Shown: positions 37,071 to 44,823 of the stretch, in pieces | How positions within the stretch are numbered: position 1 is the first letter of the stretch | Layout: each line of letters opens with the position of its first letter | Origin: an uncultured Clostridia bacterium | GTDB taxonomy: Bacteria; Bacillota; Clostridia; UBA1381; UBA9506 | NCBI GenBank assembly: GCA_934438075.1 | Contig: CAKSBF010000008.1 | Span: forward strand, 1 to 64,000 | DNA: 64,000 bases | Direction: 5' to 3' | Notes under the pieces: model-generated | The model's database searches: none | Seen by the model: only the letters and a program-made list of their open reading frames with translations | Told to the model about the DNA's origin: nothing | Made by a program: the position numbers and the translations under genes

Positions 37071-38122
37071 TGGAACAATTACATGAGACACTGAAAGAAC
37101 GGATACATAAAATATTTCTGCGGACTACGGCTATGGATTTTTCGTGGAACTGGAGCGGCGGAGTAGCCTTTTACGGCATTGTACGTGCTTGGGAGGTAAC
37201 AGGAAATGAGGAATATATTGAATATTTGAAGCAATGGGTTGATAATTATATTGAAGAGGGTCTTCCCGAATTTACGATTAATGCTGTGGCAATCGGTTAT
37301 ACGCTAATTGCATTATATGATTATACACAGGACGAAAAGTACATGGATTTGGCAAAGCGGCAGGCGGAATTTCTGCTGCATGAAACAGTCCGCTTTGGGG
37401 ACGGGGTATATCAGCATACTGTTTCGGAAAAAAACTATAATTTTGACGGGCAGGCATGGGCAGATACCTTATTTATGGCAGGACTTTTTATGGTAAAAAT
37501 GGGCGTTGCTTTGGGCAATCAGTCCTATTTGGATGACGGAATGCATCAATTTCATTGGCATATTGAATATTTGCAGGATATGCAAAACGGTCTTTTTTAT
37601 CACGGCTGGAATAACCAGGAAAAGAATCATATGTCGGCAATTCATTGGTGCCGCGCAAATGGATGGACGGCGTTGACCATGGCGGAAGTAATGCATATAA
37701 CAGACGCATTTAATCCGGTTTTTGTGGAGATCAGTGACGCGTTGCGTGACCAATTGGCAGGAGTTGTGCGCCTGCAGGCAGAGAACGGGCTTTGGCATAC
37801 GATACTGGATGACCCTGCATCCTATACGGAAACTTCCGGTTCCTGTGCGCTGGGATGTGCACTCATTAAGTTTTGTGTCGATGGCGGACATCGTATTTAC
37901 AAAAAGCAAATTTGCAAGGCGTTGGAAGGTGTACTTAACGAAATAGGTGAGGATGGAACGGTACACAACGTGTCGGGAGGAACTGCTGTTATGAAGGATG
38001 CTGACGGTTATAAAAATATTCCTAAAAAACGTGTACAGGGCTGGGGTCAGGGTTTGGCACTTGCATTTCTGGCAGAGGCATATTCTCATATCGAAGTAAT
38101 CAGTTCCCTTAGCGTACAATAA
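37067..38122 (+). CDS. GH105-like unsaturated uronyl hydrolase
   Basis: This 351-aa protein starts at ATG 37067 (or 37070), overlapping the previous stop. It has the alpha/alpha-barrel layout of the GH88/GH105 (YteR/YesR) family: WSGGVAFYGIVRAWE near the N-terminus, QAWADTLFMAGLFM with the proposed catalytic Asp133, and MSAIHWCRANGWTALTMAE. These enzymes hydrate the 4,5-unsaturated uronic acid left by polysaccharide lyases, mostly rhamnogalacturonan or related glycans. Lack of a signal peptide places it in the cytoplasm. It is the last gene of the operon, before the terminator at 38165. It logically completes the action of the lyase-like proteins at 18.9-23.7 kb (inference). Confidence 0.88.
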   Translation: MMEQLHETLKERIHKIFLRTTAMDFSWNWSGGVAFYGIVRAWEVTGNEEYIEYLKQWVDNYIEEGLPEFTINAVAIGYTLIALYDYTQDEKYMDLAKRQAEFLLHETVRFGDGVYQHTVSEKNYNFDGQAWADTLFMAGLFMVKMGVALGNQSYLDDGMHQFHWHIEYLQDMQNGLFYHGWNNQEKNHMSAIHWCRANGWTALTMAEVMHITDAFNPVFVEISDALRDQLAGVVRLQAENGLWHTILDDPASYTETSGSCALGCALIKFCVDGGHRIYKKQICKALEGVLNEIGEDGTVHNVSGGTAVMKDADGYKNIPKKRVQGWGQGLALAFLAEAYSHIEVISSLSVQ

Positions 38123-38164
38123 TTTTTAATTATGAGACAACGGTAAACAATTTTTTATTTCATG

Positions 38165-38197
38165 CGGCGGCTTTATTTTTAAAGCCGCCGTTTTTTT
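38165..38197 (+). terminator. Terminator of the first importer/glycan operon
   Basis: CGGCGGCTTT (38165-38174) pairs with AAAGCCGCCG (38181-38190) and seven T follow. It closes the operon that starts at 26471. Confidence 0.9.
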
Positions 38198-38248
38198 ATG
38201 CATCTCTATGTAAAATGTTAGAGTCTTAAATATATTTTTAGTGGGCTG

Positions 38249-38277
38249 TTGACAATCCGTTTTTTTCGTACTATAAT
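38249..38277 (+). promoter_or_regulatory. Consensus promoter of tetR-clpP
   Basis: Perfect TTGACA (38249-38254) and perfect TATAAT (38272-38277) are 17 bases apart. This is the strongest promoter in the window. Confidence 0.9.
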
Positions 38278-38278
38278 A

Positions 38279-38298
38279 TAACTAACAAACGTTAGTTA
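38279..38298 (+). promoter_or_regulatory. Palindromic operator, probably for the TetR protein
   Basis: TAACTAAC (38279-38286) and GTTAGTTA (38291-38298) form a perfect inverted repeat around AAAC. It overlaps the transcription start region just after the -10 box and ends next to the RBS. That position fits auto-repression by the TetR-family product. Confidence 0.8.
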
Positions 38299-38308
38299 GG
38301 GAGGGACT

Positions 38309-38935
38309 ATGAAACAGGAAGATACAAAAAAGAAAATTCTCGAAAAGGCTTTGGAGTTATTTTCATCCAACGGATATGATTCGGTTAGTGTGGGAGAAAT
38401 CGCAAAAGCAGTGGGCATTAAAGCTCCCTCCATTTACAATCATTATCCGAGTAAGCAGGCAATTTTTGATGCTATCATGGAAGATACCGCCGTGCAATAT
38501 GAAAAATATACCAATGAGATTGATATTCATGTTCAAGACGCCAAAAAAGATGTAGGCGTGTTTTCTGAGATTGCGGAAGAATTACTGCTTCGAAAGGTTC
38601 GCCAAATTTTTTCATACTCCTTGCACAACGGTGCAATCAGCCGCTTTCGCAAAATGATGGCCATTGAACAGTTTCGCTCGCCAAAGCTCTCGGAGCTATA
38701 TTCGCAACGCTACGTTGATCGAATGATTATCTATCATGCCGGAATTTTTCAAGGTCTTATTGCAAACGGTGAGATTCGAAACGAGCAACCTGAGGCGCTT
38801 GCGATGATGTATACTGCGCCGATTATTACGCTGCTCGGCGTTTGCGACCGTCAGCCGGAGCGCGAAGAAGAATGCATGAAAAAGCTGGACGAGCATGTCA
38901 GATTGTTCTATCGCACTTTTAATAAAAATGGCTAA
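38309..38935 (+). CDS. TetR-family transcription regulator
   Basis: This 208-aa protein of normal family length starts at ATG 38309 after GGGAGGG. The N-terminal helix-turn-helix is clear (KKKILEKALELFSSNGY, SVGEIAKAVGIKAPSIYNHY, SKQAIFDAI). The C-terminal ligand and dimer region (about residues 60-205) is helical and not assignable. The perfect palindrome between promoter and RBS suggests it represses its own strong promoter and so also the downstream clpP, whose start is 25 bases after the tetR stop. The inducing ligand is unknown. Confidence 0.9.
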   Translation: MKQEDTKKKILEKALELFSSNGYDSVSVGEIAKAVGIKAPSIYNHYPSKQAIFDAIMEDTAVQYEKYTNEIDIHVQDAKKDVGVFSEIAEELLLRKVRQIFSYSLHNGAISRFRKMMAIEQFRSPKLSELYSQRYVDRMIIYHAGIFQGLIANGEIRNEQPEALAMMYTAPIITLLGVCDRQPEREEECMKKLDEHVRLFYRTFNKNG

Positions 38936-38960
38936 ATTTTATATGGAGGTTAATTATTTT

Positions 38961-39551
38961 ATGAGTACGATTCCTTATGTTGTGGAGCAAACAAGCCATG
39001 GTGAAAGAAGCTATGACATATTTTCACGGCTTTTAGCGGATAGAATTATTCTTTTGGGTGAAGAAGTGAGCGATACTTCGGCAAGTTCAATTGTTGCTCA
39101 AATGTTGTATTTGGAAGCGCAGGATCCCGAAGGGGATATTCAATTATATATTAACAGTCCCGGAGGCTCTGTTACAGCCGGTCTTGCAATATATGATACT
39201 ATGCAATATATCAAGTGCGATGTTTCTACAATTTGCATCGGGCTTGCGGCAAGCTTTGGAGCATTTTTGCTGGCGGGCGGTGCAAAGGGGAAACGGTTTG
39301 CTTTGCCGAATGCGGAAATTATGATACATCAGCCGGCGATTCACGGAAACGGTGTTCAGGGACCGGCGAGCGATATAAAAATCGTAGCGGAGCAGATGCA
39401 GAAAACCAAGGAACGATTGAATCATATTTTATCGGAGAATACCGGTAAAACGATTGAGGAGATAATTGACGGTACGGAGCGGGATAATTTTATGTCGGCT
39501 GCAGAGGCGTTGGAATATGGACTGATAGATAAAATCATTGATAAGCGGTAA
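38961..39551 (+). CDS. clpP: ATP-dependent Clp protease proteolytic subunit
   Basis: This 196-aa protein is read from ATG 38961 (GGAGG at 38945-38949). The open frame extends upstream into tetR but without need. It carries the serine-protease triad: Ser98 in GLAASFGAF, His123 in IMIHQP, Asp175 in TERDNF. The usual IILLGEEV and INSPGGSV motifs are present and the length is full. ClpP forms a barrel that needs a ClpX/ClpA/ClpC unfoldase; none is adjacent. Placement behind an auto-regulated tetR rather than next to tig/clpX suggests an extra, conditionally expressed ClpP, which needs a genome check for a housekeeping copy. Confidence 0.93.
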   Translation: MSTIPYVVEQTSHGERSYDIFSRLLADRIILLGEEVSDTSASSIVAQMLYLEAQDPEGDIQLYINSPGGSVTAGLAIYDTMQYIKCDVSTICIGLAASFGAFLLAGGAKGKRFALPNAEIMIHQPAIHGNGVQGPASDIKIVAEQMQKTKERLNHILSENTGKTIEEIIDGTERDNFMSAAEALEYGLIDKIIDKR

Positions 39552-39578
39552 GACTGATATTTTTACGGAGGCGTATAA

Positions 39579-39700
39579 TTGCGAGTGGTGATATTGCTTG
39601 GAAGTCCGGGAAAAACGAAAATGTTGAGCTGCTTACCATAGTCTCACCGATTTATTTTTATGGTATCAGCGCACAAGTAAAAGCTGACAGTGGAATATAA
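39579..39700 (+). pseudogene. Remnant of an NAD(P)H-dependent FMN reductase-type gene
   Basis: GGAGG (39567-39571) precedes TTG 39579, which opens RVVILLGSPGKTKM, the typical phosphate-loop start of flavodoxin-fold FMN reductases, then hits TAG at 39639-39641. In another frame just after comes TIVSPIYFYGISAQVKA, the well-known second motif of the same family, then TAA at 39698-39700. The stretch between the motifs (normally about 60 residues) and the whole rest are missing. This is a deleted and frameshifted gene. Confidence 0.7.
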
Positions 39701-39753
39701 AAAATAGTGAAAAGTGAACGTAATGCTTTTATTGAAAGGAGTATAATAATACT

Positions 39754-42096
39754 ATGAAAACAAAAAGAATTGTTGCTGTGGGTCTAATTGCTGCAGCATT
39801 ATTGACAAACACGGCATATGCTTCCGATATGTATGCCACAAGAGGTGAAGCTGCGAGTATGCTGCTGAATGCGGCGGATGATTATAATCCATATGTGAAA
39901 TATTCTGATATCGTCAAAGGCTACGGCGGTGATGGCGAATTACATGAGGATTGGAATATAAATCGTGCGGAGGCGCTTGTTATGTTGTCCCGTGCATTCG
40001 GAAAGCTTCCGGAGCCTTTGGGACATAACGCGCGGGTTGCATTGCAAAGCGGCGCATTTACTGATATTCCCGATTGGGCGAAAACGGAACTTCAGCCCGT
40101 ATTGGATGCAGGGATAGCGGCAGGTACAGCCAATGGCATTTTTTCACCTTATGATGATGTTACAAAAGAGCAAATGGAGCTTTTTATAAAGCGCGTTTAC
40201 GCTCTTTTCGGTACAAACGACAAGGATGACTTTTATGCAGCAGTAAATAAAAATACCTTAAATAGTCTTGAAATCAAGCCGGGACGTGTTATGGCCGGAA
40301 CTCTTTATGATCTCGGTGATAAAACAGCAGATGAAGTAAACGCTATTTTAAAGGAAGTGATGGAAAAAGGCGGCGCAAAAGGCAGCAAAGAGCAGAAAAT
40401 AGCTGATTTATATAAAAATATTTTAGATGTTGAGAGCCGAAACAAGGCAGGCATTTTGCCGATAAAAAAATATCTTGATTTAATAGACAATGCAGGCAGT
40501 GTAAGTGAGCTTGCAAGCGTGCAGAGCGTCTTGCAAAAGGAGCTTTGTTTCGCACCATATGCGGCGTTTTCCATTACCGTTGATCTAAAGGACAGCACAA
40601 AATACATACCTGTTTTCGGAACATATGAGCCGATGATGACAAAGGACTTTTATGTATCAGGAACCGAGACGCAAAAAAATGCGTATATGAAATATCTAGA
40701 AACACTTTTGACGATTGCAGGTGATACATCGGTCAATGAAAAGATAAATAATTTCTATAATTTTGAAAAATCCCTTTCGGCAAAAGCGTTTAATCCGGAG
40801 GACAGCGGCAATGTGGATAAGATATACCACACCTTTTCACTGGACGAAATATCCGATATGTTCCCAAATATTGATATAGAAGAGGTTTTGAAGGATTCGG
40901 GTGTGCGGGAGGAAAGCAAAATTGTTATTTCAAACCCGGAATATGTGAAGGAATTTTCTAAGTATTTTAATAACGAAAATCTTGAAACCTTAAAAACAAC
41001 AGCAAAAATTTCTTTGCTTAACGGTTATGGGGGCGCACTCTCCAGCAACATTACCGATGCTGCAGACCAATTTAACGCCGCATATTTAGGCATTTCGGGG
41101 TCATACTCTGATGAAGAGCGTGCAGCGCTGGTGGTATCTAATACCATGCCTGATTATATCGGAGAGATATATGCTGAAAGATATTTTACTGAGGAAGCAA
41201 AACAAAATGTTTTGAAGATGGTAAAAGATATTATTTCGGTTTATAAAGAACGCATAGAAAATCTTACCTGGATGAGTGATAAAACAAAAGAGAAGGCGAT
41301 TAAAAAGCTTGATAAAATGAATATAAAAATCGGATATCCTGACAGCTTTGATACATATCTTGATAATGCAGACATCAAATCAATTTCAGACGGCGGCAGT
41401 TATTTTGATAATATTATTGAAATTGCAAAGGCGTCAAGAAAGAAGACTTTAAGCTGTCAGGGGCAAGAGGTTGATAAAACCGAATGGCTGATGTATCCGT
41501 ATACAGTAAATGCATGCTATGATGCATCTTCGAATGATATTACTTTTCCTGCTGCAATTTTGCAGCCTCCGATGTATGATATAAATGCTTCTTATGAAGA
41601 AAACCTTGGCGGAATCGGCTATATTATAGCGCACGAAATTACGCATGCATTTGATAATAACGGCGCAAAGTTTGATGAAAACGGCAATGCTTCCGATTGG
41701 TGGACTGCAGAAGATTATGCTGAGTTTGAAAAAAGATGTGAAAAAATGGTGTATTTTTACGATCGTCAAGAGGGCATTCCCGGTGTTGCGATGAACGGCA
41801 GGCAGACTTTGAGCGAAAATGTTTCCGACCAAGGTGCTGTGCAGTGTGTCACCGAGGTTGCGTCTAGGCTTGAAAACCCTGATTTTCAAAAACTGTACCG
41901 TTCAATGGCAAATGCGTGGGCAAGCACGAAGACGCGCGAATACGCAAAATATGCGGCAGGCATTGATGTCCATTCGGAGGATAAACTGCGTGTAAACCGT
42001 GTGGTTGTCAACTGTGAAGAGTTTTACAAAGCTTTTGACATAACAGAAAAAGATGGGATGTGGGTTGCGCCGGAGGAAAGGGTAAAGATATGGTAA
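39754..42096 (+). CDS. M13 (neprilysin/PepO-like) metallopeptidase with SLH-like N-terminus
   Basis: This 780-aa protein has AAAGGAG before ATG 39754 and a signal peptide (KRIVAVGLIAAALLTNTAYA). SLH-like units occupy about residues 27-160 (TRGEAASMLL, WNINRAEALVML, GTANGIFSPYDDVTKEQ). The M13 body follows, with NACYDASSNDITFPAAIL, zinc motif HEITH (His627, Glu628, His631) and ENVSDQGA (third ligand Glu688, Asp692). The spacing and order are normal for M13 peptidases, which cut short peptides. Cell-surface display through SLH units would make it an extracellular oligopeptidase. Its last codons overlap the next start by 7 bases. Transcription could come from the tetR-clpP promoter or a local one not clearly seen. 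Confidence 0.9.
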   Translation: MKTKRIVAVGLIAAALLTNTAYASDMYATRGEAASMLLNAADDYNPYVKYSDIVKGYGGDGELHEDWNINRAEALVMLSRAFGKLPEPLGHNARVALQSGAFTDIPDWAKTELQPVLDAGIAAGTANGIFSPYDDVTKEQMELFIKRVYALFGTNDKDDFYAAVNKNTLNSLEIKPGRVMAGTLYDLGDKTADEVNAILKEVMEKGGAKGSKEQKIADLYKNILDVESRNKAGILPIKKYLDLIDNAGSVSELASVQSVLQKELCFAPYAAFSITVDLKDSTKYIPVFGTYEPMMTKDFYVSGTETQKNAYMKYLETLLTIAGDTSVNEKINNFYNFEKSLSAKAFNPEDSGNVDKIYHTFSLDEISDMFPNIDIEEVLKDSGVREESKIVISNPEYVKEFSKYFNNENLETLKTTAKISLLNGYGGALSSNITDAADQFNAAYLGISGSYSDEERAALVVSNTMPDYIGEIYAERYFTEEAKQNVLKMVKDIISVYKERIENLTWMSDKTKEKAIKKLDKMNIKIGYPDSFDTYLDNADIKSISDGGSYFDNIIEIAKASRKKTLSCQGQEVDKTEWLMYPYTVNACYDASSNDITFPAAILQPPMYDINASYEENLGGIGYIIAHEITHAFDNNGAKFDENGNASDWWTAEDYAEFEKRCEKMVYFYDRQEGIPGVAMNGRQTLSENVSDQGAVQCVTEVASRLENPDFQKLYRSMANAWASTKTREYAKYAAGIDVHSEDKLRVNRVVVNCEEFYKAFDITEKDGMWVAPEERVKIW

Positions 42097-42782
42097 GTAA
42101 TATTATCAATATTACAATTATAAAGGCAACCAATCGAAAAAACAGCAGTACATATAATGCGGCGAAATATTTTGTTTCGAGACTCAGCGATGTCGGCGAG
42201 GTTTTTGAATTTTGTCTGCCGGATGACATGCCGCATATTTGCTGCGGTTGTTATACCTGTCTTCATGGCGATGAGGATAAATGCGGCGGTTATAAATACT
42301 TAAAGCCGATTAATGAAGCCATTTCAAAATCGCAGCTTATCATTTTTTGTTGTCCTGTTTGGTGTTTTCATGCACCGGGACAGATAAAGTCTTTTTTAGA
42401 TCATTACGGCTACAGATGGCTTGTGCACCGTCCGAATTTTGAAATGATGGAAAAGCAGGCTGTGATTATTACAACAGCAGGCGGCGGTGGATTAAAATCG
42501 GCGGCGAAAGATATTAAGGACAGCATGGACTATTGGGGTATAGCAAGAACACATATTATCACGCAGGCTGTATGGGGATATTTTTGGAATGATATGCCCG
42601 ATAAATTTAAAAAGGGCTTTGAAAAAAAGCTCGACAAGGTTGCTGCAAAGGTTGAAAAGTGCGCCGAACATTTAAAACCGTCGTTGAAGGTAAAATGTAT
42701 TTATAAGATGTTTAAATCCCTGCATTTGAAAGATAAGTTGTGGAAACTGGACAATGAGTATTGGAAAGCTCATCAGGGATGA
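42090..42782 (+). CDS. Flavodoxin-fold / NAD(P)H-dependent FMN reductase-like protein
   Basis: This 230-aa protein starts at ATG 42090, overlapping the M13 stop; GGAGGAAAGG lies upstream at 42072-42081. It shows the family order: ITIIKATNRKNSSTYNAA (FMN phosphate loop), CCGCYTCLHGDEDKCGG (Cys-rich segment of iron-sulfur flavoprotein-like members), LIIFCCPVWCFHAPGQIKSFLDH (PxW/Y...K motif), and VIITTAGGGG. The Cys cluster could hold a metal or be redox-active; this is inference. It is an intact relative of the decayed gene at 39579-39700. Confidence 0.8.
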   Translation: MVSNIINITIIKATNRKNSSTYNAAKYFVSRLSDVGEVFEFCLPDDMPHICCGCYTCLHGDEDKCGGYKYLKPINEAISKSQLIIFCCPVWCFHAPGQIKSFLDHYGYRWLVHRPNFEMMEKQAVIITTAGGGGLKSAAKDIKDSMDYWGIARTHIITQAVWGYFWNDMPDKFKKGFEKKLDKVAAKVEKCAEHLKPSLKVKCIYKMFKSLHLKDKLWKLDNEYWKAHQG

Positions 42783-42887
42783 GATGCAAGAAAAACCGGA
42801 AATGCAGCCGATTTTATAATAATTTATATTAATATAATGCATCAGGTTGCAAAGAAACATAAGTGAATTTTAATAGGAGAACCCAAA

Positions 42888-43544
42888 ATGAATTATAAAA
42901 TTATAGATAAAGAAAAATATTACCGAAAGGGCGTTTACCGCCATTTTTCAGAAGACTGTAAATGCTCAACATCCGTTACATCACGAATTGATGTAACGGA
43001 ATTAAAAAATTATTCACAACAAACAGATACTAAGTTTTATATTAATTTTTTATATTTGCTTGCAAAGGTTTTAAACTCTCGTGATGACTATAAAATGGGG
43101 TATTTGTGGCAGACAGATACGCTCGTATGCTATGATAAAATAAACCCGACGCAGTATATATTTCACGATGACACAGAGACCTGTACACCTGTTTATACGG
43201 AATATAATGAAGATTATGAAAAATTTTATAAATGCTGTGCGGCAGATATTGCAAAAGCGAAACAAACGCGCGAATATGGCCTTGATATGGAAAATCATCC
43301 AAACTGGTTTGATGCCTCGTATATTTCTTGGCTGAGCTATGATTCTCTTAATATTGAGCTTCCTGACGGGCATTTGTTTTTTGCACCGATTATAAACTGG
43401 GGCAAATACAGAGAGGAAAACGGCCGGCTTGTAATGCCTGTTACTGTGAGACTGAATCATGCCATAGCAGACGGATATTTGGTGGCAAAGGTTTTCAGGC
43501 TTCTTGAAGAAGAGATAGCAAATTTTACGATAAGCAACAAATAA
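42888..43544 (+). CDS. CatA-like (type A chloramphenicol acetyltransferase family) protein
   Basis: This 218-aa protein matches type A CAT length (about 213-220). It carries the C-terminal LNHAIADGYL with the catalytic His191 and Asp of HxxxDG; the usual preceding His is Asn here. The Ser-containing segment SYISWLSYDSLNI corresponds to the active-site Ser region. A front motif SVTSRIDVTELK and YLLAKVLNSRDDYKMGY also fit. CAT transfers acetyl from acetyl-CoA to chloramphenicol; many chromosomal homologues have other or unknown acceptors. A TATAAT at 42833-42838 may be its -10, but no good -35 is present. It is closed by a terminator at 43595. Confidence 0.82.
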   Translation: MNYKIIDKEKYYRKGVYRHFSEDCKCSTSVTSRIDVTELKNYSQQTDTKFYINFLYLLAKVLNSRDDYKMGYLWQTDTLVCYDKINPTQYIFHDDTETCTPVYTEYNEDYEKFYKCCAADIAKAKQTREYGLDMENHPNWFDASYISWLSYDSLNIELPDGHLFFAPIINWGKYREENGRLVMPVTVRLNHAIADGYLVAKVFRLLEEEIANFTISNK

Positions 43545-43594
43545 ATAAGTGAAATTTAATGAAAAAACTAAAAATGGGCGGATTTAATTAAAAT

Positions 43595-43647
43595 AAATAT
43601 GACTCAAACTTGTATAAAATAACGGGCTTGAGTCATATTTTTGTTTT
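43595..43647 (+). terminator. Terminator of the CatA-like gene
   Basis: AAATATGACTCAA (about 43595-43607) pairs with TTGAGTCATATTT (43628-43640), followed by TTGTTTTT. It lies 50 bases after the stop. Confidence 0.75.
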
Positions 43648-43975
43648 TGAAAATTATACGTCAATCCTTAACTTTTGATTGCCGCTGACGGCAGATGTAT
43701 TTGAAACAAAATTTCATGCTTAGATCACTTCTGTATCTTTTGGTTCGTAAGCTATGTTCTGTGTTTGTTATTTTAATGTCTCATTTTTAATCAAACGATG
43801 AATGTTTGATTAAGGGTGTCTGTTTTTTTATTATTCAAACTAATTTTTCTGATGTTGAAGATGAATTTTTTGCTGCAGAAAATGAGATTGTAATTATCTC
43901 TGTTAAGCGGTGAACTAACCGGAATGGATCTGGCGGAATATGAAATATCGGATTGCATACATGAATAATTGCAGC
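43648..43975. other. Intergenic region with a perfect inverted repeat
   Basis: No gene is recognised. TTAATCAAAC (43787-43796) and GTTTGATTAA (43804-43813) form a perfect 10-bp inverted repeat with a 7-base loop. GGGTGTCTG and then T7 follow about ten bases later, so it is not a classical terminator. The stretch around 43835-43912 (IIQTNFSDVEDEFFAAENEIVIISVKR then TGA) reads like protein and may be a gene remnant. Confidence 0.4.
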
Positions 43976-44004
43976 TTGTAGTCCGGTGCGATTTGTGGTA
44001 AAAT
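43976..44004 (+). promoter_or_regulatory. Likely promoter of the YgjP-like gene
   Basis: TTGTAG at 43976-43981 and TAAAAT at 43999-44004 are 17 bases apart, about 90 bases ahead of the start codon. Confidence 0.45.
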
Positions 44005-44095
44005 ATCCTGATAGAAACTGATTTCTGCGCGGTATAGCAATGCGGCTTGCGCTTGTGGTATAAATCTGAAGAAAGTAGTTGGGAGATAATGGAAT

Positions 44096-44653
44096 ATGAT
44101 AAAAGAGATCAGATTGAAAGGGAAAACGGTTCCATATGATTTACAATATAAAGCAGTTAAAAATATTAACCTTAGGATAAAACCTAACGGCACCTTATTT
44201 GTATCAGCAAATAAACAAGTGCCGGAAACAGCTATAGAGAATTTTATACTTTCAAAGGAAGAATTTATATTGAAAGTGCTGGGTCAATTTCAAGATAGAG
44301 TGAACCATTCTCAGAAAAAGTATTTTGATGAAAATGAGATAAGACAGGTAGTTCTTGATTTGTGTAAGCAAATATATCCTGCTTTTGAAAAAAGAGGAGT
44401 GGAATTTCCGGTAATTAGGTTCAGAAAAATGAAATCGCAATGGGGAAATTGTCGCCCGAAGGAGGGTATACTAACATTTAATACACAATTGATATATGTA
44501 CCGCAGGAATGCATTGAATATGTAGTTGCACACGAATTCGCACATTTTCTGCAGCCGAATCACTCGGCCTTATTTTATAATGAACTTGCCTTGGTGCTGC
44601 CGGATTGGAAGTCCCGAAGGAAAAGGTTAAAAGATGTTCTAATAGTTGACTAA
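44096..44653 (+). CDS. YgjP-like (DUF45/M48-type) metallopeptidase-like protein
   Basis: This 185-aa cytoplasmic protein carries the family zinc motif VVAHEFAHFLQPNHSALFY (His146, Glu147, His150, His156) and the upstream MKSQWGNCRPKEGILTFN signature. Both are diagnostic of the YgjP-like family. An N-terminal strand part (IRLKGKTVPYDLQY) is also typical. Homologues are often found in or near type I restriction loci, but no such genes are present here. The biochemical role is not established. In the same frame after its TAA a further open stretch continues to TAG 44747-44749. Confidence 0.88.
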   Translation: MIKEIRLKGKTVPYDLQYKAVKNINLRIKPNGTLFVSANKQVPETAIENFILSKEEFILKVLGQFQDRVNHSQKKYFDENEIRQVVLDLCKQIYPAFEKRGVEFPVIRFRKMKSQWGNCRPKEGILTFNTQLIYVPQECIEYVVAHEFAHFLQPNHSALFYNELALVLPDWKSRRKRLKDVLIVD

Positions 44654-44763
44654 AGTACAGTACAGAATCTTGATATTTCGAGAAATGGGATATATCCCGG
44701 AGAACTTGCTGCAAGGGGCAAGTTTAAGATAATTGGTGGAAAATTATAGTGGGTCTCGCGGCT

Positions 44764-44812
44764 AAAAAAGGAACAGCAGCAAAATGCTTTCATTTTACTG
44801 CTGTTCCTTTTG
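44764..44812. terminator. Bidirectional terminator between convergent units
   Basis: AAAAAAGGAACAGCAG (about 44764-44779) pairs with CTGCTGTTCCTTTT (44798-44811), flanked by A-run and T-run. It can end the YgjP-like gene (+) and the glycosidase/YesMN operon (-). Confidence 0.8.
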
Positions 44813-44823
44813 TTGTTTAAGAT

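Noticed and set aside
42888..43544. Chloramphenicol resistance gene on a mobile element
   Set aside because: No mobility genes or flanking repeats; the family includes many non-resistance members.
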